Shown here: positions 50,288-62,259 of the stretch, piece after piece
How positions within the stretch are numbered: the first letter of the stretch is position 1
How the letters are laid out: each line of letters starts with the position of its first letter
NCBI RefSeq assembly: GCF_000002995.4
Contig: NW_025062478.1
Location: forward strand, 2,642,001 to 2,706,000
Reading direction: 5' to 3'
Source: Brugia malayi
Lineage: Eukaryota; Nematoda; Chromadorea; Rhabditida; Onchocercidae
DNA length: 64,000 nt
Notes under the pieces: model-generated
Database searches by the model: none
Told to the model about the DNA's origin: nothing
What the model saw: the letters and a program-made list of their open reading frames with translations, nothing else
Translations under genes and position numbers: made by a program

Positions 50288-51673
50288 ATCTGATTCTGTC
50301 ATTGATCAACTCTACTTTGTCGCATTCTTTGTTTATCAGCTATTGTTTATTTGATCAGAGGTGTTATGGAACAATAAGAATATACGATTCAAAGAATATA
50401 AACACAAAAATGCTATATGGTAGCCAACAAAGCATTTATGATATTTCCTCAATAAATTCCTTTGATTATTTCATAGACTAACAAACATTCATGGAAATTT
50501 TCAAAATAAAACAAAACTGTGAAATGGAGCTCATTAGGTTTTTAAAATGAGTGCAAGTTCTTAGTGCTTTAATTTTCATTAACACTTCAAATCTTTTACT
50601 GTGTAATGAATTCTTAATCTTATAATTAAGTAAATTTAACTTTAGCAAAGATTAAATAATCATAGATACTTTGAAATATATTACAAGTAAATGTTATGTT
50701 AATATATTTTAAAATAAAAGAACAAAAGTACCGTCAAATATGAATTGAATTATTCTTACTATTTCATTGAATAATCTTTCATGTTTTTCTAAAGGAAATT
50801 TTGAAAATATGATGAAAATTATCTTTATTTTAAGACACAAAATCATTTCTCTTGCACAATTGATTCGTGAAGAATTGAAAATGAAAATTGTACTCAATTC
50901 AAATGCCAATGCATTTGTCGGTTTTTTTTTAGAGATTAGCCAACATAGCAATTATTCGTTTATACATACCTCTCCGACTGATTCCGCCAATGATTATAGC
51001 TTATCTCAAAAGCTAAGCTATGTATATCTAAGTTCATATTAACTTATAAAAACTGAAATAACGAATGGCTCAATTCTAATAACCATAACACTTTGTATTG
51101 ATTATTCTACGAGAATAACTATGGCAAATTCAGAGCTAATAGAAATATCAAAGCAATGACTTTTGGACGAGCGCACCTGTCACATTAAAGTAATCGATCC
51201 GTTAATTGGTGACATTGAATATTGTGTCGTGGACAGATCCGTCAACCTGATTTATTAACATTGGGTGGTATTTGTGGATCTATTATGGTTGTGACCGTTA
51301 ACGGAGGATATGGGTTTGATTCCGGAAAAAGAGACTAGGAAAGACTATCACATCGAAGGAGGAAAGCGCAAATTACCCATGAGAGGGCCAAGGTGTATAG
51401 CATTTTACTGATTATTGAATATCTATTTTTCTTGACTGGAATGTAAATGATTGCTTGCAGGGAAAAACGAAGTTTGTGAAATTTGGACGGAATTTTATTG
51501 AGTGATATCAAAAAGTAAAATCAGTTTTTTATTTTCATTTCAAAGGAAATGCATTAATAGCTCAGAAAAAGTTAAACCGATGAAATTAGCGCCAAGAAGT
51601 GATTGTGTTAATATTCGATATACGATCATTTGAATATGATATCAAATCTTTGAGAAATATTATTCTAATAAGC
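50288..51673. repeat. Right arm of the palindrome, outer part
   Basis: Near-identical reverse complement of 39025-40412. Plus-strand frames 50767-51042 and about 51235-51345 recur in the left arm and in the third copy. The latter frame is interrupted here and in the left arm by a TAG after GKRD, created by one extra base relative to the third copy. Confidence 0.88.
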
Positions 51674-51829
51674 CAAATTATATCGATGATTGAAAAGTTG
51701 CCATACATTTTTTCATTGTGTAATCGTTTGAAAAATTCAATTTTGTTAGTTAGAAATGTAAAACTTAAATTGCTCCATAAATAATCACTCAATATTATTA
51801 AATTACGCACTGTAAAATATGAATCACTT

Positions 51830-52333
51830 CTATCCCGTAAGTGTAAGTCCAAATGAACCATGCGGTGTACCAATTCTACCACCCAACGGCGCTGACCTTA
51901 AAATAGTTAGAAAATTTAACACTTTGTACTGACTTACTTTATCTATTTAAAATATTAATTTAATTCTGTTATAATTTAAAGAATGGATTCAGTGCTTTGA
52001 ATATTTGTCTTAGAAATATTATAGGGTTTATGTGAATTTATTATATTTTAATTTTTTTTTAAAATATATACTCACATTTATGTGTCGCATAGTTGTGAAG
52101 TTTATACTGTGACAATTATTTTTCATATTTAAAATTTACTTATTTTCAAAAAAGAAAAAATGAATAATTTACCATCCACTACCGTAAGGTCCGTATCCAT
52201 TGTGTAGTCCGTAGGAACCGCGTCTACCGTAATAACCAGCACCATAATTTGGATATCCCCATTCATAGGATTCTATGCATTCAAATGCTAGCAAGATAAC
52301 CAATAAAATTAACATATTTTTCATACTTTCCAT
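51830..52333 (-). CDS. Secreted Gly/Tyr-rich peptide, two exons (family member 1)
   Basis: Exon 1 is 52333-52173 and exon 2 is 51896-51830; the split Trp codon TG|G gives 75 residues. A signal peptide (MLILLVILLAF...ES) is followed by a mature peptide beginning YEWGYPNYGAGYYG and rich in Gly, Tyr and Arg, ending GLTLTG. The second Met (52324) aligns with the start of the paralogue at 61570 and may be the true start. The upstream TTTTTCAG about 20 bases before the ATG fits trans-splicing. The pattern signal peptide plus WGY plus Gly/Tyr-rich tail resembles nematode nlp/cnc-type epidermal peptides, some of which are antimicrobial, but I see no direct homologue. It sits 157 bases outside the end of the palindrome. 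Confidence 0.75.
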
Positions 52334-53299
52334 TAAAATCCAATATCGACCTGAAAAATGAGAATACCAAAATGTAAAACAAAAAAGTTAAATTAATAAA
52401 AAATATTACGCTGAATAAACAATCAGTTATAATTTTTGAAATATTTAAAGCAATAAAACAATAAGCGATTAAGGGAATAATTCTTGAAGAAAATTTCATC
52501 CTTTTTTGAATATGCAATTATAAATTTGAATTTAATTTTTAAGAAAATCATAAATAAAGTGAACCAAATAAATTTAAGAAAAGGGCATGTGTTAGTGATG
52601 CAATAAATAAACAAATAATAAAAACAAAGGTTGACATTACATGAAGTTTTATAAATTGCAGGATGTGGTACTAAATGTTTTTTTCTGTTTTTTTTTAACT
52701 TTTTTTTCATCGAATGTCTTTCAGTTTTCAAGAAGATGGAGAATTCATTAATGTTATTAAAAAAAATTCACACCAAAACACCAAATTTAAAAATATAACA
52801 AAAAAGGATTATTTGTATAATTAATTTTATAAATGAATGTTAAAATGTATTGTAACACAAAGAAAATAACTTTCTATAAAATTTATTCAATATATTAAGA
52901 CAATTCATGAACGAGATATTGTTAGAAAATTTTGAAAATTTTATCATCACATTTATAATTTTTGAAAAAAAAAAGCAAGACTGAATTCCAGAATGCAATG
53001 ATTATTTGTGGTTGTTAAGTTTTTTAAAAAAAAAAAAAAAAGTTTTTCAGTGATCACTGTCTGTATTATTATTTATTAATTACTTTCTAATTTTCAATAA
53101 AGAAAGCAATCATTTCGAATACAGTTATTATTCATTTTTGTTTATTTGTAGGAAATTAACCATTGCAGAGGAAAAAAACAAAGTTTGAACTGTTACTCTT
53201 TCCCTGAAACGTAAAAATGACGTACAGCTGCGGACTACGTTGACACATTTAACTAGAATTTCTAACTAAACAAGATATGAGTTTGGGAAGGATGACACC
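52334..53299. other. Intergenic sequence between two peptide genes
   Basis: AT-rich with A/T homopolymers. Contains the probable trans-splice acceptor of the gene ending at 51830 (near 52351). No further gene seen; long frames at 52281-52731 are low-complexity. Confidence 0.5.
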
Positions 53300-54621
53300 T
53301 ATGTAAGATAATAAATGAAAGGTGATGACAGCAAAACTGCTGTGACATTTGATTCCAACACATTTTAAAATGGAATTGTCGTATGCAGCAGAAGCGGTTT
53401 AGTTTTATTGATATTAATTTAAGTTAGCTTAATAGCATAATAATAATTGCTTCATTCAAATATTATATTGTCATCTTATAAAATAGTATTTTGTTTATTT
53501 GTTCGAATATTTTTGATAGGTTAAGATTTTTATTTTTTAATTTTTTTTTGCTACTAAGCTAACAAAATTTAGTTGTCTAAATATTTCCTTCAGAAAAAAA
53601 AAAGTTTTTTATCTATCTCCTACTTTGCTCCATTTATTAATATTAATATCTCTCCTATTTGGACAGAATTCAACGAGTAAAATTAATACGACTGAAATTA
53701 GCACTAGGAAATGTAAAAATGCATAACATTTTCTTTAATGAGCAATCATTATAGAATATTTAATGGTTTTATCCTAAGGTATTGAAAATATAAGAGAATT
53801 TTTTAAAATATTAGTGTATTTTAAAAGGAAACGAATGTTGGATAAAATACGGCGGAAATTAATATGCGCAAAAGGACAATCATTTGTTCGTTAAAAGTGT
53901 AGTCAGTCTTTAATGTATAATTTCTCATTTGGAACACCTATGAATATTATTTTTGTGAAATTTGTTGCGCTTAATTGCGCATTTTCCTGTACGTAAATTT
54001 GATTGAATAATCGATAGTTTAATATTCAAATATAAAAATAATTAATCGATACTTATTAAGCAATCGACATATTTGCATTTGATATCATTAAATCTTCCAA
54101 ATACAATGATATTCTGATAAACGTATGACCTTTTCAACACTTAAAAATAAACAAAATAGAATTGAAATGAATACGAAAATATTTTATCAATGTTTTCAAG
54201 TAAAAATATTAATTATTTCTTCTTGCCCAGTACAGCACCAGCGATCGCTGACCCTGGATTAAACGCTGGGAAACTGAAAATAATTGTGATAAGCTTTTGA
54301 TTGAATCATTTTTACATTAGCATCTATCTCTCAAATTATCATTGCAAAATGTGAAATATTCTAAATTACTAGTTGAAAAATAAATCTTTACAAATTAATA
54401 AAAAATATAACTTACTCTCCAAAATCTTGTGATTGTCCACCATAATATGAGTATCCCCAACCAAACGACTCTACATTTACGATTATTAATAAGACAATCA
54501 ATAATATCAATATGTTCCTCATTTTTCCAAATTAAAATCTGATAATTACCTTAAAAAATATTGGTATCGAAGCACGAAAGTGAACATTTATGATTTTGAA
54601 AAAAGTTGCGCTGAATAAAGC
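53300..54621. repeat. Left arm of an inverted duplication carrying a peptide gene
   Basis: The reverse complement recurs at 57698-59632. Bases 53870-54621 match almost perfectly, and 53300-53490 match 59440-59632. The stretch between is shorter here (about 360 bases against about 960) and only patchily alignable. Outer and inner borders were judged by eye. Confidence 0.85.
54213..54522 (-). CDS. Secreted Gly-rich peptide with GKKK C-terminus, two exons (family member 2)
   Basis: Exon 1 is 54522-54416 and exon 2 is 54273-54213, giving 55 residues. The signal peptide is ILILLIVLLIIVNVES; the mature part starts FGWGYSYYGGQSQDFG and ends SAIAGAVLGKKK. The final Gly followed by three Lys is the arrangement that proprotein processing turns into a C-terminal amide in neuropeptides and some antimicrobial peptides; this is an inference. 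The protein is identical to that encoded at 57798-58107, with one silent T/C difference in exon 1. A TTTTTTAAG acceptor lies upstream of the ATG. Confidence 0.85.
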
Positions 54622-57600
54622 GTTTTGTGAGATATTTTGAGTAACCAATTTTAATTAAGTGAGTTATATATATAATTAATGCTTCTTTTTTAAGTAATAA
54701 TATCACTACTTACTCTTTATAACTTCTTAGTAAGCACTTCCATGTCTGATAAAAAGGAATTTGATATAAATGCAAGTCTACTAAAAAAAACTTTATAAGT
54801 ACCTTGCTCAACACAGTTAGATATTTTATTAAACTTAGTAAAAGTCTAAAGTTTATTTTAATATTTTCTTCCCATTATCCAATAGCTTTGTGTTTTTAGT
54901 AAATTCTAACAATAATAACAAAATTAAATTAAATCGATGATGATAATAAAAGAAAGTAAAATAAAAAAAAAAAAAAAAAGATTTTAACAGCTGAATCTGA
55001 TATAATAAATGAATATAAAATAGTAAAAAGACAGTCGATGACATTATGTGAAGTTTTATAAAGAGCGCAATGCGACGCTAACTGCGTGTTTCCGCCTCTT
55101 TCTCGTTTTTTCTCTTTCCAAATGATTGTTTTTGAGTTTTTAGTAAATCACAGAATTATTTAGTGCCATAAAAATTATTTAACTAAAAAGAAAATAGGAA
55201 AAAAAAAAATTTTTTTTTCAGTTGACGAAAGAAGAGAAAGAAATTTTTCAGTAAATATTACTACTCTTTAACATGAAAAATTAGTATGTTTTCCATGAGA
55301 AAAATAATTTATTTTGAAAAAAAAAAAAAAAAAAACATTTGTTAAATGCAGTGTTTATAGGAATTACGCGCATATTTTAACTTTTTAAATCAACAATTAA
55401 ATTGGCTTTTGTGTCATATAAAAACTTTTCATTTCATTTCATTCTTTAAAATCACTTATAAATTTGTCTCGGATGTATATATGTGGAGAGGAAGAAAGAA
55501 AGGTAAACAATACAATAAGAAAAAAAAAGCGCAAAAGGTTTTTAAACATAGATAAGCGTTCAGTAATGTTCACAAAATTGGGAACATACATGAAATCTTT
55601 ATTGTTTCTACAAAATTATTAGAAAAATATGAAAATACTTAAAAAAAAAAAAAAAACAGAAATAACTTTCCGTTTTATGTGAAATAAATTTTTTTGTATT
55701 TATTCAATTAATGAAAGAAAAAAAAAATACGAGGAAAATTGAAGTGAAAAAATTACAAATTCTTACAACTGTATATGCCACATATTGCTAAATTGAAGCA
55801 AAAAGAAAAAAAAAAAGCATTATCTATCAAATCCGCTTATATTGGCTCAATTTTTGCAAAAAAATATCGTGAAATGTGAAGAAAAATTAGTAAAAGAATG
55901 ATTTTAAAAATCAGACAAAGCATATTCCATTGATTAAATTGAATAAAAAACGAAATTTTTTTGCAAAATAAACTTTTGTTAGTGGAATGTTTATCATTAA
56001 TTCGAAATTAGCAAAAAGTGATAATACAATAAGTAGTATTTCCTTAAAACAGTTCTATATTATCGGTATTAATAAAAAGAAATTCCATCACATTGTTAAT
56101 ATATCAGCAAGAAGACAAGGTTTCCAACAAAAAGTCTTAAAATAATTCTTCTGTTCAGAAAAAAAAAATTGACATGTTTTATTTCTCGTTTTATGCTATA
56201 GGTTGCTGTAAAAGTTTGGAAATTTTTACTATAATCATTCAAAACAAAACAAAATTTCTTGTTTGACATTGAAAACAGAAAGAACTCTATGGCGATTTGT
56301 TTAATAAATCATCTAAAAACTTTTTTTAAATACTTTTTATTCATGTCCTAATAAATTCTGATAATAAATCTTATTATTTTATGCTGAAATGAGTTTAAGT
56401 GATTGCTCTAAATGACATTTCACTTCACTACTCGAATCATTCTATTAAGTCTATTTGAAATCAAAAACAAAGCATTTTAATGATTAGAGACGATAGGATA
56501 TGATAAAGAATTATTTTGTCATTTAGAAGTTTACGGAAGAATATTTGCTATATATTAAAGCCAACACAATACAGTACTTCCATGACAATACAGTACCTCG
56601 TTAACGATACAGTACTTTCCCAGAATACTGTAGGAGAGAAATGAGAAAATGCAAATCTCTCTTCATGGACAATGCTTTCAATGTGTTTTTTGTGTTACTT
56701 AAATTTTGTACGATAGAGTGAATAATTTTTGTTATTTTACTGCTCCGTCCGTCCTATGAATAAACTGAAAATCTTGTTTACATCACATAAAGTAACATTA
56801 TTCAAATATTAAGAAGTGAGGCTACTTCTCTTGTTTATTCTTTCATCAGTTTATACAAAAGTAAACTGAAATATCATATGAAGAGTACCACAATTTCAAT
56901 TATGTAAGACGTAAGATTATTAATGAGCTTGATTTCAGGTTTCGGAACGAAGTAAAAATGTAAAAGATTAACATGAAAAGGATTCGTTGTTTGCATTCCT
57001 TCTAAATTCGTTTCCAGTTCGTTATACACGTGAGTTTTATTATTATAGACAGTATTACCAATACTTTTACGTCATTTTTTACACTTTATATGGTGAGGTG
57101 AGCATGTACAAGAAATGAGGAATAGTTTTGATCTGTTTTTTTCCATTTTCAATTAGATGAGAGAATCGGTCAAAAATCAATTTCATAAAAATAAACTGAA
57201 ATGTGTAAAGTGCAACAGTTATATTCGGAATAGTCACCTTTTTCATTCCAAATTAGAAGACAGTGAATGTTTGCTAAGCGTAAATGAATATCTAAGAGAA
57301 GTATAATGCGACACTTTCTAAATTTCAAATAAATTTAAATTGTTTAAACTGTCCAGATCATCTTGTATATTGAATATTTTGCACAAATTTATTGATGATA
57401 CAAATGTTTAAACAGGTACATTTGTATCATCTGATAGGAATTCAAATCCTCTGTTTATTGAGGTAAAACAAATTCTTTTTTAAATTGATGTGACAAACAA
57501 ATTTTAAAAGTTAATTTGGTAAGGAATTATTTAAATCATTCAAAAGTCAAAAATAATCAGTGCAGAGGAAGAGACTGAAAAACAGCGTTACTTACATACG

Positions 57601-57697
57601 TAATTTATAAAACTTCGTGTTACTTCGACTTTCATTCTCTTATTTTATAAATGTTGTATAAGATTCTAATATTTGAATTCTATAATCTAATTCATAT
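54622..57697. other. Spacer between the two inverted peptide-gene copies
   Basis: About 3.1 kb between divergently transcribed identical genes, so it should contain both promoters. It is not palindromic itself. A repeated CAATACAGTACTTCCATGA-like stretch occurs near 56565-56625. No gene recognised. Confidence 0.5.
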
Positions 57698-59632
57698 GCT
57701 TTATTCAGCGCAACTTTTTTTCAAAATCATAAATGTTCACTTTCGTGCTTCGATACCAATATTTTTTAAGGTAATTATCAGATTTTAATTTGGAAAAATG
57801 AGGAACATATTGATATTATTGATTGTCTTATTAATAATCGTAAATGTAGAGTCGTTTGGTTGGGGATACTCATATTACGGTGGACAATCACAAGATTTTG
57901 GAGAGTAAGTTATATTTTTTATTAATTTGTAAAGATTTATTTTTCAACTAGTAATTTAGAATATTTCACATTTTGCAATGATAATTTGAGAGATAGATGC
58001 TAATGTAAAAATGATTCAATCAAAAGCTTATCACAATTATTTTCAGTTTCCCAGCGTTTAATCCAGGGTCAGCGATCGCTGGTGCTGTACTGGGCAAGAA
58101 GAAATAATTAATATTTTTACTTGAAAACATTGATAAAATATTTTCGTATTCATTTCAATTCTATTTTGTTTATTTTTAAGTGTTGAAAAGGTCATACGTT
58201 TATCAGAATATCATTGTATTTGGAAGATTTAATGATATCAAATGCAAATATGTCGATTGCTTAATAAGTATCGATTAATTATTTTTATATTTGAATATTA
58301 AACTATCGATTATTCAATCAAATTTACGTACAGGAAAATGCGCAATTAAACGCAACAAATTTCACAAAAATAATATTCATAGGTGTTCCAAATGAGAAAT
58401 TATACATTAAAGACTGACTACACTTTTAGCGAACAAATGATTGTCCTTTTGCGCATATTAATTTCCGCCATATTTTTTTCAACATAGTAATAATTCTCTA
58501 ATATTTTTTACAAATTATTTAATAAACAGTTAATTAAAAACAAACAAACTATTTAATAGTGATTGTTTACCAAGGAAACAAAAAATATCTATCTATCAAA
58601 AAATTGGAGGGATTTTATTGAGGGAAATTTTCTTAGTTGCGAATTTGAAAGTTTGTACAGGCAAATGTATAGTATCAGGGAATCCGTTTTAACGGATTTT
58701 ATTCTTTGAAAACTATTCTACACGAAATATTAATCATTATTTACAATATACTGATAATTCTGTAGCGGTATTATCTATGAGTATGAGATAAAACAGAAGG
58801 AATAAACATATGTGAATGAAAAAATTACGAATGAAAAAATTTAAATAAATGCATGATTTAAAAAAAATGGAATGATTTCTCCAGGTGATAACAATCTTTT
58901 TTATATTGAAATGATTTGAAATATTTGATATCCTTTGTGAATTAATTCTATTGGAATAAAAGCTGTGAACACTGGAGCTATTTTACATTTTACAGCAATT
59001 TAGCCGTTGAATAAATAAAAGTATAAATTTAAAATGGCAAAATTTACATCTGAATGAATTTACAAGTTGTTCAAGACATCATTGATTTAGTTGGTGTGTT
59101 TTGGATATATAAAGTTTATATTGCATGAATTTACATGTGAATGGATAAAGTATTTCATGATAGAAGAAATTTTTAATGCCCAAATATTTTGATTGTTCAG
59201 ATGCAAAAAATTTTATAAAATTATTTTTATTTTTTCCAACACTTTTCTTACATTTTCTAATATTACTTTCAATTACATAGATTTTACTCATTGCATTTTA
59301 TCTGAATAGAAAAGATATTATTAAAAACTTTTGAAATTCTAAATGTTTTGCAAGAAGAATAAATAAAACAACTTTTTTTTCCTGAAGGAGAGGAATATTT
59401 AAAAAAATAAATGCTATCAAAAATATTCCAACAAATAAACAAAACATTATTTTATAAGATGACAATATAATATTTGAATGAAGCAATTATTATTATGCTA
59501 TTAAGCTAACTTAAATTAATATCAATAAAACTAAACTGCTTCTGCTGCATACGACAATTGCATTTTAAAAAGTGTTGGAGTCAAATGTCACAGCAGTTTT
59601 GCTGTCATCACTCTTCATTTATTATCTTACAT
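57698..59632. repeat. Right arm of the inverted duplication
   Basis: Reverse complement of 53300-54621, with the gene, its intron and about 340 bases of 3' flank nearly unchanged (58110-58480 against 54210-53850). About 600 extra bases lie between 58480 and 59440 relative to the left arm. Confidence 0.85.
57798..58107 (+). CDS. Secreted Gly-rich peptide with GKKK C-terminus, two exons (family member 3)
   Basis: Exon 1 is 57798-57904 and exon 2 is 58047-58107, encoding 55 residues identical to the copy at 54213-54522. Intron length and sequence also match. It is the divergent partner of that copy, the starts being about 3.3 kb apart. Identity extending through intron and flanks shows a recent duplication or ongoing conversion rather than selection on the protein alone. 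Confidence 0.85.
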
Positions 59633-61569
59633 CAAAAATTTAAAATGTAAAAAGATTTGACTTTTCGTTTGATTAGTTTTATTTTATTCTCTATTTATCA
59701 CCATTTAATCAATTGATTCTCTGCAACCACCTGTTTACTAGGTTTTCCCAAAGTTCGTTCAGTTATGAAATTTTAATTAAGTTTGCTTACCACAGTTTCG
59801 AAGAAAATAAAAAAAGAGGCAATTTAAATTTGTTTTTTCCAATTTTTTATTAGATATCCTGCAAAGACATTGGTCATTATAAAATTTGATAGGAATAAAC
59901 AAGAATAAATATAAAAATCTAATAATTATATTACTTTTGAACGATCATCATTCATCTACTTCCAATATTTGCTTCTTTTTAAATGTTGATTGGATAGTGA
60001 AACAATGTGAGAATCTTTGAATGAAAAATAAAGTCATCAATTTATTGTGAGATTTTCTAATTTTATTTTCATTACAATTATATCATAAAAATTGCTGATT
60101 TCTATTAAAATAAACAAAGATCACTTTTTTTCTATTTCAGATTTCATATAACAGATTGTTTGGAAATAACTTACAGATAGTAACTGTATGACAAAAAATA
60201 CTGCTAATTAGTAGTGGATCAAACTTCCATAAGTGATTTGTAATTTTGTAACGAATAAAATTTTTAAGTAATAATAGAATGCTATAACAATAATTTGTCA
60301 TGGAAGAAGCTTATAATATCTCAAGTCATTTTTTTTCGAAAATTTTTTTCTTAAAAAAAAAAAAAAAAATTAAAGGTAGAATTTATGTTAAGTGCCTCAT
60401 TCACAGTACTTTAAAAAACAATAACTCACATTTTAAACCACTTAAATATCTTTTTAATGTATTTTTTTATAATGTGGAATCATTTCTTAGTTATTTATAT
60501 TACATTAATTTCAAAAATGGTTCAGAAAGCATTAGCCTAACGTACGGTGAATATTTTATTTAAAACTATCTTACAACTACTTCAATAAATTTTTTCATGG
60601 AAATGAAAGTTTTTCAGTTTCGAAATTACCAACATTCATTGTTTTAAAAATTTCAGTGAAAAAAAAAAAGGCAAACATTTTGAAAATAGTCAAAATTTAT
60701 GTAAAATTTTTGATAAATGAAAATGGAAGTATGCTTTATAACATTAAATTCTGCTTTTGTCGGCTTTCTTTTCATTTTTTTTTTTCTTTTTGCATAAAAT
60801 ACGCAAAATGTGTTTAACGGAATGATATTGTGTTATTTATATTTGAGCTATTATTTTCATTCAAAGCATATTTTTATAATAACACTAAAGCATAATGCAT
60901 AATACAATTGGATTCCCTAGTGAAAATATAAATGCTTGATAATTTCTCATTTATTGAGATAGTATTTCTTTTCTCTCTTTTTTTTTTTAAAAAAAAAAAG
61001 CAGAAAACTTTTTTCATGTTTTCATTTTCTTTTTTTATATTTTTTTTTCTTTTAAACTACTACAAATACTTATAGTAGCTTAGAATTCTCGAATTTATTA
61101 TAATTCAAAAACTTTTGCTAAAGAGGAGAAGAACGAGAGTATGTTAAGTATAGTTAATATATTATATAACACAAATTTATCAAACAGAACATAATATCAT
61201 TTTGATTTTATTATTGCATAAGTATTTATTATTAAAAGTGTTAAGTATAACTACTTAAATTAACGGTTGAGAAATTGATCCAAAAGCGCAGAAAAATTTT
61301 AAAAATGTCAAATCCATGCTTTGATATTTACAAATAGAACATTAATTTCTTTCTGCATTCGTTATTTCATTATACTTTATTTTATAATTAAAAATATTTT
61401 CAAAATTGCTTAATTTGTAGTATTGCAAAATTGCGCAGTACAATTTTGAAGAAATAAAACAGTGAATAATTCAATGTAATACTTTTTTAATCATTCAATC
61501 TTTTCTTTTCGCACCTTAATATCAATGTTTTTTTTTTTTTTTTCTTTTCAAGGTGATTTAATTGAAAAT
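59633..61569. other. Intergenic region upstream of the fourth peptide gene
   Basis: AT-rich with A and T homopolymers (near 60350 and 60985-61005). No exon recognised; the frame at 60300-60563 is low-complexity. Confidence 0.5.
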
Positions 61570-62101
61570 ATGAAAAACAGCTTACTGATGCTACTGATTA
61601 TTTTACTAGCAAATACAAATGTCGAATCATATAGTTGGGGATATCCGTATTACGGTAGTGGATATTACGGTGGACATAGACCGTTCAATGGTGATCAATG
61701 GTATGTTTTTATTCTAAGAAATTTACAAAATTTAAGCCACAAAAAAAATGGCTGTGGTTTTTTTTTTTTAACTTAATTAAAAAATAATTTTCTTTGCTTC
61801 TTTTTTTGGATTATAAAAACTTTTCTTTATTTTGTATTAAATTTCTTTAAATGGGTACAAAAAAATATTCTGAAAAGGAAGTAAATTCAGTGAGAACAAG
61901 AAAATTATACCAAAGATGAGTGTATATAATGGAAGAAATTAAATGAAAATTTGATTAAGTCTGTATAAAAATAAATTTATGCATAAAAAACAATTTTCTA
62001 CTTAATTGTGTTTTGTTTTTGGGTCTCCATTTTATGGTGATGAGATGCACGGTACAAATTTCGATGGAATTGGAGTAGCATTATCGGTCAAGAAGAAATA
62101 A
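61570..62101 (+). CDS. Secreted Gly/Tyr-rich peptide, two exons with abnormal acceptor (family member 4)
   Basis: Exon 1 is 61570-61700: signal peptide (MKNSLLMLLIILLANTNVES) and YSWGYPYYGSGYYGGHRPF. By analogy with the paralogue at 51830-52333, exon 2 should be 62023-62101, beginning with the split Trp then SPFYGDEMHG and ending VALSVKKK; this gives 69 residues. But the acceptor reads TTTTTGG|G rather than AG. The next AG (GATGAG, 62038-62043) would create an immediate stop. So the gene either uses a non-canonical acceptor, has a 3' truncated product reading into the intron, or is newly broken. The 5' side has a TTTTCAAG acceptor 16 bases before the ATG. Confidence 0.6.
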
Positions 62102-62259
62102 CTGATGTTGGTTTTTACTTCATTTAAGATAATTTTATGCTACTAAGTAAGAATTTGTATAGTGCTTTAGATTTCCTATGCCTAAAAAATTGAATTGTTT
62201 AAAAAATCGCACAACAAAAAATTATACTGCATTTCTTAATGATCTGGTTATGACTTAAT

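Larger units (their letters stand above)
39025..51673. repeat. Imperfect 4.7-kb palindrome split by an LTR retrotransposon
   Basis: The left arm 39025 to about 41340 is repeated in inverted orientation by about 41695-42353 plus 50288-51673; the retrotransposon 42354-50282 and its duplicated GATGG account for the interruption. The loop is roughly 41340-41695. The outer 1.39 kb of each arm (39025-40412 and 50283-51673) is almost identical. The next inner part (40480-40760 against 42020-42290) is clearly diverged, and an inner block (41090-41340 against 41695-41970) is moderately conserved. The structure fits a foldback transposon or an inverted segmental duplication; no transposase frame or short terminal motif was recognised. 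Confidence 0.85.

Noticed and set aside
50709..51042. Paired frames in the palindrome arms, present on both strands
   Set aside because: They recur only because the arms are copies; without homology or splice evidence they are not called as genes.
51586..51882. 98-codon minus-strand frame overlapping the end of a peptide gene
   Set aside because: Different frame from the supported exon 51896-51830 and extends into the palindrome arm; treated as a shadow.
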